Positions 30,498-39,704 of a DNA stretch of 64,000 bases are shown piece after piece. The notes beneath the pieces are model-generated. The model did not search any database, was not told where the DNA came from, and worked only from the letters and a program-made list of their open reading frames with translations. This DNA comes from Pirellulaceae bacterium (GTDB lineage Bacteria > Planctomycetota > Planctomycetia > Pirellulales > Pirellulaceae), in assembly GCA_026004795.1 (NCBI GenBank), contig BPJV01000007.1, positions 124,001-188,000 of the forward strand, written 5' to 3'. Numbering within the stretch: position 1 is the first letter of the stretch; each line of letters opens with the position of its first letter. The position numbers and the translations under genes are program-made.

Positions 30498-30759
30498 GTG
30501 CTAAGGCCCGATGGCTGCCCATGGTTCCCGCTCTAAGCGATCAGGTTACAACTGACGTGGCGGGGGCTCACTTGATAGCCAAGAGGGATCGTTTCCGTGC
30601 CATAAGCTTTGCTCGCCATTTGCAGGAGTGTTCCCCCCGCCCCTTGATCGTCGTTTTCTGAGCGCGAGCAGCAGCCACCGCGCCGTGGGCTTGGCCTCGG
30701 CGGCGTCCTCCAGTCGTGGGTTGGTGCCTTGGCCCCGACCGGGGAGCGAGCGGTATTGG

Positions 30760-31650
30760 CTACGCCATTTCTGCTGATGACGACTCATCGGGAACTTGCA
30801 ACCGCGCACTATGAGAGGGGTCGACGATCAGTTCGCCGCCGGCACGAGCGAAAAGATGCTGACTCAGAGGAGCAAAGCGGTGCAAGTTGTCGAAAAACAT
30901 ATAGTGCGTGATGCGGATACGATTGCCTTCAACCTGTACCAAGTTGAAGGAGTTCTTTTCACGCTCCCGACCACGACCTCGACGTGAGGTACTGGTCCCC
31001 GATTGCACGATGATGATTCCTTTGTCGCGGTGGTTGCCCGGATAGAAATCGAGGGAGTTGCCGATGTAGGCTCGATGCAGATGACCGCCGAGAATCATGT
31101 CGACTCCCAAGTCAACGAAACGCTCGATGGCTCGCCGCGCTTTCGGCATCGTCTGGTCGTGAAGGTAATCGGGCGCCGGAGCGAAATGATGGTGAGCTAC
31201 CACGATTCGAATGGCACCTGGCGGGGCATCGGCAAAAGCCCGGGAACAAAAGTCGAGCTGCTTTTTCGTCAGCCGTCCATTGGTAATGGCGCTTCGCGGG
31301 GCCGTAGAGTCCAAGCCAACGATCACTGCCTCGTCCAGCCGCAGCACCTGATTGAGCTCTTCCGAGATATACTTGCGGTAAAGCCCATGAGGGTCTTTGA
31401 ATCTTTCGACCACACGCAGTAGCGGCACATCATGGTTGCCAGGGATTACCACGCGAGGAACGGGAGGCAGATGAGAGAGGTACTCGGCCGCATCCCGAAA
31501 CTGGTTCTCCTTGGCGCGTTGCGTCAGATCGCCGCTGACGACAATTACATCTGGTTGCAGCGCGGGGGCAATGTCCAACAGGGCTTGACCTACGCGCGGC
31601 ACGTAGGGAGGGCCAAAATGCAGATCGGATATATGCAGAATGTTCAACAT
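30760..31650 (-). CDS. Calcineurin-like metallophosphoesterase
   Basis: A 296-residue metallophosphoesterase with all five metal-binding blocks: HISDLHFG (6-13), VVSGDLTQRA (about 37-46), VIPGNHDV, VAHHHFAP (about 150-157) and GGHLHRAYIG (about 190-199). These supply the His/Asp/Asn ligands of the dinuclear centre in the cAMP-phosphodiesterase-like (CpdA/Icc) branch. The region after 205 is beta-strand rich and closes the fold. The substrate is not readable; cyclic nucleotides or phosphodiesters are typical. It is transcribed divergently from the lipid kinase, 57 bases away, so the two may share a regulatory region. Confidence 0.92.
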   Translation of the reverse strand: MLNILHISDLHFGPPYVPRVGQALLDIAPALQPDVIVVSGDLTQRAKENQFRDAAEYLSHLPPVPRVVIPGNHDVPLLRVVERFKDPHGLYRKYISEELNQVLRLDEAVIVGLDSTAPRSAITNGRLTKKQLDFCSRAFADAPPGAIRIVVAHHHFAPAPDYLHDQTMPKARRAIERFVDLGVDMILGGHLHRAYIGNSLDFYPGNHRDKGIIIVQSGTSTSRRGRGREREKNSFNLVQVEGNRIRITHYMFFDNLHRFAPLSQHLFARAGGELIVDPSHSARLQVPDESSSAEMA

Positions 31651-31707
31651 GGATTAACCTCACCCTCGCGTCGGCTGGCGACTTGAAATACCCAATGAAA
31701 CTATGCT

Positions 31708-32688
31708 ATGCGCAGTGTATTAATCTTCAATCCTCAGGCCGGTACGGCAGACCGTATCAAGGACTTTCTGCTTCACCTTACCAGCGGCACCCGATGCGAA
31801 CTACGCCCGACCGGCAGTGCGCAGGACGCGCGGCGGTTCGCACGTGAGGCGGTAGAGGAAGGGATCGATCGCTTGATTGTAGCTGGCGGGGACGGCACCA
31901 TCGGTTTGGCCATCGAGGGAATTGCCCCCCATTTTGATCGCATCGAGTTGGCGGTCTTGCCCTTTGGAACCGGAAACGATTTGGCCCGGTCTCTGGGGTT
32001 CACGCCTGATCAGATGGAACAGGCCTATGAGGCTGCGTTCGGACCGCATACTGTACCCATCGATATCATCCGCATCACCGAGAAGGAGGGGGTGCAGCAT
32101 TGCATCAACGTTGCCAATGGAGGATTCGGAGGGCGGGTCGCTCTCGATGTGCAGTCGATTGACAAACGGCGCTGGGGACCGATGGCTTATTGGATTACCT
32201 CTGCTTCCCGTTTGGTCGATCTGCAGCCCTATGAGGTGCGGATGGAGTTGGATGGCCAGCATGATGAGCACATCTCGTCGTTTGGGGTCGCAATCGCCAA
32301 CGGACGTTTTGTGGGTGGCGGATTTCCCATCGCCCCCCAAGCGCTACTGGACGATGGTTGGATGGATATCACGGTGATTCCGGTGTTACCAACGATCGAG
32401 TTGATGGTGGCCGGGTTGAATTTTACTCTCAACCCCCAATCGGAAGAACGAATCAGGACGTTTCGCGCGCGACGGCTACGCTTCGATTCCACGCCAGAGA
32501 TGCCCTTCAGTGTCGATGGCGAACCGATTCGCCACATGTCGTTCACCTGCGAAACTCTGCCACGCGTGCTGCGGGTCGTGGCCAGCAAAGAGGCGCCCGG
32601 TCTGTCGAGAACTTCGGCCGGTTCAGCGACAGAATCCGCGACAAAAACCGCCACGCTCCCCTCCGCGGAGGAGGAAAACGATTCTTAA
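31708..32688 (+). CDS. Diacylglycerol/lipid kinase family protein
   Basis: A 326-residue lipid kinase of the DAGK catalytic/YegS/BmrU superfamily. It has an N-terminal beta-alpha unit VLIFNPQAGTADRIKDF, the glycine motif VAGGDGTIGLAIEG (about 51-64), and LPFGTGNDLARSLG (about 85-98), which bind ATP and lipid. The C-terminal beta-sandwich shows the family segment FSVDGEPIRHMSF (about 270-282). The last 35 residues are low-complexity Ser/Thr/Ala. It probably phosphorylates diacylglycerol or a similar lipid, which fits cdsA and the CDP-alcohol transferase nearby, though the exact lipid is unknown. Confidence 0.92.
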   Translation: MRSVLIFNPQAGTADRIKDFLLHLTSGTRCELRPTGSAQDARRFAREAVEEGIDRLIVAGGDGTIGLAIEGIAPHFDRIELAVLPFGTGNDLARSLGFTPDQMEQAYEAAFGPHTVPIDIIRITEKEGVQHCINVANGGFGGRVALDVQSIDKRRWGPMAYWITSASRLVDLQPYEVRMELDGQHDEHISSFGVAIANGRFVGGGFPIAPQALLDDGWMDITVIPVLPTIELMVAGLNFTLNPQSEERIRTFRARRLRFDSTPEMPFSVDGEPIRHMSFTCETLPRVLRVVASKEAPGLSRTSAGSATESATKTATLPSAEEENDS

Positions 32689-32927
32689 CCACCAGCCCGG
32701 CAGTGGCAATCCCTCGCCCACCTGCCGGCCAGGGGAACGTTATATTGTTTAGCCATCGGCACTTCCACATCGTGGCACAGAATTTGCGTCCAAGTGGTCA
32801 GTCGCCTCGAAAAACGGCCAGCCGTGCTCACCGAATGGTCGGGTGATGCGCGAGGAGGATTGAGGACGCTTTCCAGGTCTTTCCAGGTCAATGCTTCGCA
32901 AGAAAGATTCGAGGAGGATGGGAACGC

Positions 32928-33323
32928 ATGAAACGGGAAGAATTCTTACAGCGCGCGGAGAAGTTGTTGCGTCAGCGGCGTGATGAGCTGAGGCGACGCG
33001 TGGGGAGCGGGATCAGTGAACTGCAATCCGGTGACCAAGGGAACGTACAGGATCATGCCGATGCAGCGGCAGAAGACGAGTTTCAGTTGTTCATGTGCAG
33101 CTTTGCCGAGCTGGGAAGGCATGAGTTGGCAGAAATCGAATCGGCCTTGGAACGACTGCGGGAAGGGACCTATGGAATCTGCGAGTCGTGTGGCAAGAGC
33201 ATTCCCATCGCTCGTTTGCAAGCCATCCCTACGGCGAAGATGTGTGTCAAGTGTCAGCAAGAGTGGGAAAAGCGAAAGGCGTCTGGTGGGGACGATGAAG
33301 AGGAGGACGAGTTCGCGGCTTAG
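32928..33323 (+). CDS. TraR/DksA family zinc-finger protein
   Basis: A 131-residue DksA-like protein, expected to bind RNA polymerase and alter promoter response, usually with ppGpp. It has an N-terminal coiled-coil arm (residues 1-80) and the C4 zinc finger GICESCGKSIPIARLQAIPT then KMCVKCQ (about 87-113): cysteines in two CxxC pairs 17 residues apart. The C-terminus is acidic (DDEEEDEFAA). A GAGGAGGATGGGAAC site precedes the ATG. The family includes DksA, TraR and YteA-like proteins; the length and spacing resemble short DksA-like members. The next gene follows 68 bases later. Confidence 0.92.
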   Translation: MKREEFLQRAEKLLRQRRDELRRRVGSGISELQSGDQGNVQDHADAAAEDEFQLFMCSFAELGRHELAEIESALERLREGTYGICESCGKSIPIARLQAIPTAKMCVKCQQEWEKRKASGGDDEEEDEFAA

Positions 33324-33391
33324 CTTTCCACGAAGTTCGCTTCCTCACGGAGGGCGGGCCGCTGGGTAGCCGAAGAAGGAAGGGGAGTGCG

Positions 33392-34111
33392 ATGAAATGG
33401 AGATTGCTGGTGCTCGTCTTCCTGATCATCGCCCTGGCCCTGGCGGCTTGGAGTCTGAGCCACCACCTCCACCTGCAGCAAATCGCCTCCCACGAACAGG
33501 AGCTGCGGCAAACAATTGAGCGCCATCCTATCACCGCTTTCGCGATTGCCCTGGTAGTCAATTACGTGCTGTGTTTGGTGCCGGGGACCAGTGGCAAAAC
33601 GATCGCCATGGGGTGGTTTTTCGGGTTTTGGCGTGCCTTGTTGATTGCCGAAGCTTCCTTGGTATTGGCAGCCGTTACGATGTTTACCTTCTCGCGATTC
33701 TTGTTCGCCGGTTATATTCGCCGCCGGTGGCAACGATGGATGGCCTTGATGGACAACCAAGTGCGCAAGGAAGGAGCGTTTTACCTGTTGACCCTACGCC
33801 TGATGCACGCCCCGTACACGGCGATCAATTACCTTGCGGGGGCCAGTTGCATGCCGCTGAAAACGTTTGTGTGGACGACCGCCCTGGGGATGCTGCCCGG
33901 CAACGTGGTCTTCGCTCTGTTAGGAAGCCACCTGCCGACACTGCGCGAAGTGGCCAAACATGGCCCTCATAGTTTATTGAGACCTTGGTTGATCGTCACT
34001 TTGGGAGCGACCGCAGTACTACCCTACGCCGGGCGGTGGATAGCAAAGAAGTGGTTGAAACGACGGGCTAGGCTCGCTGGAGAACCTTCCGCGGCGAAAA
34101 CGTCTGCCTGA
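33392..34111 (+). CDS. TVP38/TMEM64 (VTT-domain) membrane protein
   Basis: A 239-residue multi-pass membrane protein. It has a first TM segment (LVLVFLIIALALAAWSL), a second around FAIALVVNYVLCLVPG, and the VTT-domain signature GTSGKTIAMGWFFGFWRALL followed by LLTLRLMHAPYTAINYLAGA (about 137-156) and TALGMLPGNVVFALLG. VTT proteins act as lipid scramblases or in membrane homeostasis in some organisms, so the neighbouring cdsA and lipid-kinase genes give a consistent context. GGAAGGGGAGTGCG precedes the ATG. The C-terminus is basic. Confidence 0.88.
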   Translation: MKWRLLVLVFLIIALALAAWSLSHHLHLQQIASHEQELRQTIERHPITAFAIALVVNYVLCLVPGTSGKTIAMGWFFGFWRALLIAEASLVLAAVTMFTFSRFLFAGYIRRRWQRWMALMDNQVRKEGAFYLLTLRLMHAPYTAINYLAGASCMPLKTFVWTTALGMLPGNVVFALLGSHLPTLREVAKHGPHSLLRPWLIVTLGATAVLPYAGRWIAKKWLKRRARLAGEPSAAKTSA

Positions 34112-34181
34112 TCGCCAGCAATCATGGGGAACCGTGGGACGAACACCGGCCGTTGCGCGACTCTTGCCAGAGGAATATTCC

Positions 34182-35156
34182 ATGACGATTGAACGTAACG
34201 TCGCCATTACGCTGGGGGTTCTGGTGGCCACGTTGGTGATCGGCTCCATCGTGCGATTCGTCTCGCTGCGGCGGGCCGATCCGGAAACTCGCCATCAACG
34301 CATGGCCAGTTTGCGCACCTGGTGGGTGCTGGTGACACTCACGGTGGTATCGGTGGCCCTGGGGTCGACCGCCGTGGCATTGATGCTTGCCATTGCCACC
34401 TGTCTGGGACTGCGAGAACTGGAGGCGTTGAGTGTCGAGCGGGCGGACCGGTGGCTCCCCAGGTATGCCGTACACGGCCTGAGCCTCCTATGGTTCGGTT
34501 GGCTGTCCGTGGCGGCCCCTCAGCAGTTTCCCGGTGAACTGTTCTATGCCCTCATCCTGCTGCTGACAGCGATTCATGTGTTCTTTGGTACCCTATCCAG
34601 TTTCACGCGCCGTGTCAGCATTCACACCTGGGGTTGGATCGTCGTCGCCGGTGGTCTCGGGCATTGCGTGTTGCTGACCAGTTTGCCGGCGGCGGAAAAT
34701 GAAACCGCGGGTACGATGGGGTGGTTCCTGTTCGTGCTCATCCTGACGGAGATAAGCGACATTTCCCAGGCGCTCGTCGGACGACAGTTGGGAAGGCGCC
34801 GTTTGGCCCCGATCCTGTCCCCCAAGAAGACGTGGGAAGGTTTCCTCGGAGGGCTGGTCGCTACGCCGATGGTAAGCATGTTGTTGGCCCCATGGTTGAC
34901 TTCCTTGGCAAGCGGAGCGCCCGCTTGGGCCCCTGAGACCAATTGGCCAACGTGGACTGGCCCGCTACTGGCGGGGGTAATGGTCACTTCCGTGGGGTTG
35001 ATTGGAGATCTCAATATGTCTGCGGTGAAACGTTGCGCGGGCGTCAAGGACAGTAGTCAACTGTTGCCTGGCATGGGGGGAATGCTCGATCGCGTGGATA
35101 GCCTCACCTTTACCGCTCCGGCGTTCTATGCGTTTGTCCACTGGTGGTGCATCTGA
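34182..35156 (+). CDS. cdsA: Phosphatidate cytidylyltransferase (CdsA)
   Basis: A 324-residue integral membrane enzyme making CDP-diacylglycerol from phosphatidate and CTP. The diagnostic C-terminal signature S-x-x-K-R-x4-K-D then P-G-x-G-G-x-x-D-R-x-D-S is present as SAVKRCAGVKDSSQ and LPGMGGMLDRVDS (about 286-315), just before the final hydrophobic helix. Seven or eight membrane segments can be traced, and LSPKKTWEGFLGG (about 223-235) is also typical. The start at 34182 is preceded by AGAGGAATATTCC; the frame is open from 34134. It lies directly upstream of a CDP-alcohol transferase, its likely pathway partner. Confidence 0.95.
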   Translation: MTIERNVAITLGVLVATLVIGSIVRFVSLRRADPETRHQRMASLRTWWVLVTLTVVSVALGSTAVALMLAIATCLGLRELEALSVERADRWLPRYAVHGLSLLWFGWLSVAAPQQFPGELFYALILLLTAIHVFFGTLSSFTRRVSIHTWGWIVVAGGLGHCVLLTSLPAAENETAGTMGWFLFVLILTEISDISQALVGRQLGRRRLAPILSPKKTWEGFLGGLVATPMVSMLLAPWLTSLASGAPAWAPETNWPTWTGPLLAGVMVTSVGLIGDLNMSAVKRCAGVKDSSQLLPGMGGMLDRVDSLTFTAPAFYAFVHWWCI

Positions 35157-35269
35157 GATCGCAGTTGACTGGTCAGCCAGGCAATGGCGCACCGTTTGCC
35201 GCGGCAAGAATTGCGATGGGAGTGGACAGGGGATGTAATTTTGCTGGTCCCAACCAAGGAACCTGGTTA

Positions 35270-35938
35270 ATGAATAACCGAGACACCAGAATCATCCACG
35301 AAGGGAACGACCGAAGGGGCCCTTCCACCGCTGCGCCCGCATCTTCTGCTCGTTTATGGACCATCCCCAATGTACTGTGTTTCGTTCGATTGTTCGGTGC
35401 ACCGGTCCTGCTTGCCTTCGCCTGGTGGGAGCAGCGAACGTGGTTCGTGGTTTGGTACCTGATACTCACCGGTACCGATTGGATCGACGGGAAGCTCGCC
35501 ATTCTCCTCAACCAGCGATCGGTGTATGGGGCACGAATCGACAGCTGGGCCGATGCCACGATGTACGCGTGCCTTCTTCTGGGAGGGGGATGGCTGGCCT
35601 CCGAGGCCCTGCTGCAAGAGTGGGCATGGATCGCCTCGGCCGTGGGAAGCTACGCCGTGAGCACCATGGCTGGGCTGTGGAAATTCGGCAAGTGGCCGAG
35701 TTATCACACTCGAGGAGCCAAGATTTCGTGGTTTCTGGTCCTGTTGGGCGCTGTTTGCCTCCTACTGGAGTTCAGCCGGTGGCCGCTGCGCATCGCCATG
35801 GTTTCGGTCACGTTGACCAATATTGAAGCCACCATGATTACTTGGGTCTTGCCCCAGTGGCATGCCGATGTGTTGAACCTTTTTCGGGCCCGGAAACTTG
35901 CCAAGGAACAAGAACTAAAAACGAGTAAGGTAAACTAG
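35270..35938 (+). CDS. CDP-alcohol phosphatidyltransferase family protein
   Basis: A 222-residue membrane enzyme that would move a phosphatidyl group from CDP-diacylglycerol to an alcohol. The motif normally D-x2-D-G-x2-A-R-x8-G-x3-D-x3-D reads DWIDGKLAILLNQRSVYGAR then IDSWAD: the Asp, Gly and Ala positions are kept, but the Arg after Ala is Ile. This may weaken or change activity. Five or so TM segments follow. The N-terminal 30 residues before RLWTIPNVLCFVRL are soluble. The frame opens at 35144; ATG 35270 with AAGGAACCTGGTTA upstream is chosen. Which alcohol (glycerol phosphate, serine, inositol) is used is not readable. Confidence 0.88.
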   Translation: MNNRDTRIIHEGNDRRGPSTAAPASSARLWTIPNVLCFVRLFGAPVLLAFAWWEQRTWFVVWYLILTGTDWIDGKLAILLNQRSVYGARIDSWADATMYACLLLGGGWLASEALLQEWAWIASAVGSYAVSTMAGLWKFGKWPSYHTRGAKISWFLVLLGAVCLLLEFSRWPLRIAMVSVTLTNIEATMITWVLPQWHADVLNLFRARKLAKEQELKTSKVN

Positions 35939-36118
35939 TCGACACCGACGGCGATTTTCCACCAGCGCAACTTTTCAGCTAGCCGCTTCCATCCCTCGCT
36001 CGACAGGTGGTTGTCGTTGCTCGCTAGATCCCATCGGCCGCTGTTGTTCCCCGCGCCGTGTGGCGGTCCTTGACAGCAGCCTTGCGCGGTGATAGTTTTC
36101 TAACCACACAACCGTGAC

Positions 36119-36181
<63 letters not shown>

Positions 36182-36191
<10 letters not shown>

Positions 36192-37297
36192 CTGGAATTC
36201 TCTTGCAGCGATGGACTCGGCGGCGCCATGCCGCTTGCGGATCTGCTTGGCGCGTCACGAGGGACAGCAGGTAATTGCCGCCAAGGGCGAATCTGCTGAG
36301 AAAAGTCCGGGTCGCCTGCATGGAGGTGGGCGAGATAATTGATCTTGCATGCCGCTCGAATCTGCTCGAAGGGGCCGTCCATGGCGATCAGGCCTAGTTC
36401 GTAGGCCAAGCGGTCGGAGTTGCCGGGTAGCAAAACGCGAATGTCGCGCTGGATTAGCCCTGGCTGCAGCCGGTCGATCAAGTCGACGATATTGGTAGTG
36501 CAATTGTTGGTGAACAAGTCATAGTGTTCTGGTCGTGCCGCAATCTCGTTCACGCGCTCGACTGCCGCTAAGAATACTTTCTGAACTTGCTCTGGGGTAA
36601 TGCGCAAGGGATAAAGGTAGACGTCCACGTCGCGCACGTCGGTACGCAGTTGGATCAGATCCCGTTCGGTCCCCACCACCCACATGAGTTCATACTGCCC
36701 GGTGGCGCTGGGAACCAAGGCGTAGCTTTCGCCATGTTTCAAGCGTGCTTCCGCCGAGAAGACGATCTGCTCGCCGTCGACCAATCCGAAACTGAGCATC
36801 GTGTGAGCCAATGCCCCGGCCTCTTTGAATGGCACGACCACAAAGTCGAGGCTTTGGACATCGCACAATTGGAGGCGGCGATCGAAATGGCGAACGTCAT
36901 AATCTTCTTCAGTGCGGTACACGCAATCTCGGATGTTGTGCAGATGGATCTGATTTCCAGTGATCTCCGCATACGGCAACACCATCAAGTCGGGGCGCCA
37001 ATTACCTTGATGCGATGGCGGACGACGGCCGCTCCACCGCACTGGCAACTCCAATCGCCTCGATAAGGCGCCTTGATCGGCCGCCAGGCGGGGCGATCGA
37101 TTCCATAGGCTGGTGCAACCACTAGCAAAACAGAGGATAATCAGGGCCCATGCGAGGTGCTCCCATGGCGGTGGGCAGCCGGCCGGCGCGCCATCAGCTT
37201 CGTGATCCCTGGCGGTACCACATCGTTCCGATGTCCCGATGCGACTCCTGGCAACCAAGGCACAGCGATTCATCGGTGGTACGGAATGAATCACCAT
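36182..37297 (-). CDS. DUF4105-like lipoprotein/membrane protein
   Basis: 371 residues. A hydrophobic stretch ending in a lipobox-like LIILCFASGC (about 52-61) implies a lipoprotein, though it lies unusually far from the start; no closer start codon was found. The main domain (about 115-330) resembles DUF4105/Lnb-type periplasmic proteins: QSLDFVVVPFKEAG, GESYALVPSATGQYELMWVV, and the conserved cysteine segment YDLFTNNCTTNIVDL (about 262-276) that would hold the active-site Cys. The last codons lie in the tRNA-Ala acceptor stem on the other strand. It is the last gene of the HlyD/M50 operon, 36 bases after the M50 gene. Its function is unknown. Confidence 0.78.
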
Positions 37298-37333
37298 GAC
37301 TGTGGCTTCCTCTTCGCGTTTCCTACTGCGTAC

Positions 37334-39640
37334 TCAGTTGGCCAGAAAACGGGCGTTCGCATTGAACCATGCCACCAAGCGTCGAAGTATCGACCGCGGG
37401 GGAGTGTGAAATACGACGGCCACGGAACTACCTGCAGCAACGTCGGCGGGAAGCTCTACGGAGCAAAGCGCTGCCCATTGAGCAGCGACAGGAGAACTGG
37501 AGTGGTGGCCCAGCGTCGCCCCCCCCTGTCCGACACCCGGTAATGTCGAGAATGCGGCGCGCCACACTCCACTTATTGTCTCCACATGCCCGATGTGCAT
37601 CACCCGTCCGGAGCAGACTTCATGCCTGTCCTGCAAAGTTAGCTCCACCGGGATTCCCACGGCAATATCGGCCAGTTGCTTTTGTCTCAATGGAACGACA
37701 GCGACGGGCCCTCCCTCCCCGATCACTCCCAATAACGTCCCCCGACGCACCCAGCGACCAATGTCGCCGGACGTTCCCCAACGGTGGTGCACCGCGCGCA
37801 TGGGAGAGGCGTCGTGTGATTGCCGGAGCGCCCTGTAAAAGTCGCCCTCTCTGGTGACGCGAATCGTCAGATCCGCCAACTGCTGCTCCGTGGATTGAAG
37901 CAGCGCTCGGGCTGCTTCCAACTCAGCTTCGAATCTTTGCATATCGACGTCTTCGGCGTACAGGTCGCGCCTCACTCGGGCAGCCTGTAGTCGCTGCTCG
38001 GCCTGAGCTACTGCTCGTAGACGGTCGAGTCGTTCAAGTTCCAACTCCGGATTGTGCAGACGAAATAATGTCTGATCGCGAGAGACGCGTTTTCCGTCGG
38101 GCACCCGATAGGAAATAAGCCGGCCATCGGAAAGAGCATACACACCTTGCGTATGCAGTGGTTGTAGCCACCCCAGCCCCACACGACGCGAGGGGAGAGG
38201 TGTCCATAGGATGGCAACTCCCAACACCGATAACAGGGCCGAGGCTCGCAGTCGTTGCTTCCACGACGTGCCACGTTGCACCATGTTCCACGCTCCAGTA
38301 ATCAGCGGCAGGCCTAACCAGCTAAGCAACAAGGCGCCTGCCATGCCTCGCCCCATCCATGTCATATTCCAATTCTCGGCCACTACGACAATGGCCATCG
38401 CCAACGCTCCTGCCAACGTGGCCCGATAACACCAACTAGCGACAGATAGTCCCGCCCATCCGATCTCGCGCCAATTCCGGAAGATGGGCTGGGCGGGCAT
38501 GCCGCACAAGAGACGCTGCAGGAGGCGATCCCGTGCTGCGTCGGCCCGCCCCCGAAGGTTCGTCACGTTCAGAAGATCGGCAAGCAGGTAGTAGCCATCG
38601 AACCGCATCAGTGGATTCAAGTTCACTGCCAATGTGCTGATGGAACAGACAACCATCACTTGCAAAGCGATCATATTGGCCTGTCCCGTGGTGGTAAGCA
38701 ACCACACCCACGCGGCCAGGATGGCGAGCAGGAATTCGGTGTAGACTCCTGCAGCAGCCACCGCTGCCCGGCCTCGGCGACCGGGCAGCCGCCAGCTCTC
38801 GCTCACGTCGCAGTAAACACACGGCGCGCCGCAGACTAGGAAGAGGCCAATGTCGGGGCAACGGCACCCCCAGCGCTTACAAACAATCGCATGGCCGAGT
38901 TCGTGCGCCGCACGCGTAAGCAGCAGGATCACCAGCAGTTGCAGCGTCTGACGTGGCTGCATCAGCCATTGAAGACTGGTAGTCTGCTCCACGAGGCGAT
39001 GGAAATCCAGCATCAGTCCCATCAACGTGAAGACCCCCACGGCACACCACCGCCGCACAGCAGATGGCGAGTAGATCCCATTGGTGTACGGTGCCACGGT
39101 AGCGAGCCAACGATCCGGATTGACGCCCCGGACACGGAAGACGACCCAGCGTGTTGAAGCGGCTAGCCATGTGGCCGCACTGCGAATTCCTCCTCCCATG
39201 CGGCCCCAGCCTGACAGTTCATGCACCACATTGCCCGCCGGGCTCCCCGTGGGGCACAGCCACCCGGCGACCAACAGCTGGTGCAATGCCATATTCGCGC
39301 GCTGCCACGCTTCTTCAGGAGGAAGTTCGGCCTGTTGAGCGAACTGGGCGACGAGCCTAGGCAAAGGCTGGCGACCGTCGAGACGGCTCAACCACCAGTG
39401 CAACTCCAAGCCAATGCGGGCGCTACGCCGGGTCACGGGATCGAAGACGATCCATCGGGCCGCCGCCGGCACACTATCATCCGCCAGGTCCTGGTCGAGG
39501 TGGATTTCGAGTTCGGGACGAGCGCGCAAGACATGGGACGCGGCAAGGGGCGTGAATTCCTCGCCCGTGGGTTGCTGGCGGTGGCGGACCGCCTCCATCT
39601 GTAGCTGCGATGTCGCGGCGATCGCGTGGCCCCCATCCAT
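37334..39640 (-). CDS. M50-type membrane peptidase-like protein with PqqD-like and HlyD domains
   Basis: 768 residues with three parts. (1) Residues about 45-135 resemble a PqqD-like wing: VFDPVTRRSARIGLELHWWL and YLCP-like ends. (2) An intramembrane segment carries HELGH (about 243-247), the zinc motif of site-2 proteases, with the second M50 motif LNPLMRFDGYYLLAD (about 340-354). (3) The C-terminal third is a HlyD/membrane-fusion portion: a coiled coil (LERLDRLRAVAQAEQRLQAA) and beta segments (GTLLGVIGEGGPVAVVPLRQ). AAAAGGTGACTACCC precedes the ATG. It resembles bacteriocin or peptide export partners; the true substrate is unknown. Confidence 0.88.
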   Translation of the reverse strand: MDGGHAIAATSQLQMEAVRHRQQPTGEEFTPLAASHVLRARPELEIHLDQDLADDSVPAAARWIVFDPVTRRSARIGLELHWWLSRLDGRQPLPRLVAQFAQQAELPPEEAWQRANMALHQLLVAGWLCPTGSPAGNVVHELSGWGRMGGGIRSAATWLAASTRWVVFRVRGVNPDRWLATVAPYTNGIYSPSAVRRWCAVGVFTLMGLMLDFHRLVEQTTSLQWLMQPRQTLQLLVILLLTRAAHELGHAIVCKRWGCRCPDIGLFLVCGAPCVYCDVSESWRLPGRRGRAAVAAAGVYTEFLLAILAAWVWLLTTTGQANMIALQVMVVCSISTLAVNLNPLMRFDGYYLLADLLNVTNLRGRADAARDRLLQRLLCGMPAQPIFRNWREIGWAGLSVASWCYRATLAGALAMAIVVVAENWNMTWMGRGMAGALLLSWLGLPLITGAWNMVQRGTSWKQRLRASALLSVLGVAILWTPLPSRRVGLGWLQPLHTQGVYALSDGRLISYRVPDGKRVSRDQTLFRLHNPELELERLDRLRAVAQAEQRLQAARVRRDLYAEDVDMQRFEAELEAARALLQSTEQQLADLTIRVTREGDFYRALRQSHDASPMRAVHHRWGTSGDIGRWVRRGTLLGVIGEGGPVAVVPLRQKQLADIAVGIPVELTLQDRHEVCSGRVMHIGHVETISGVWRAAFSTLPGVGQGGATLGHHSSSPVAAQWAALCSVELPADVAAGSSVAVVFHTPPRSILRRLVAWFNANARFLAN

Positions 39641-39704
39641 GGGTAGTCACCTTTTCCAAGCATAGCACCAGTAGCCCGCCCGTGACGCCAGACCGTCGGC
39701 TGGA

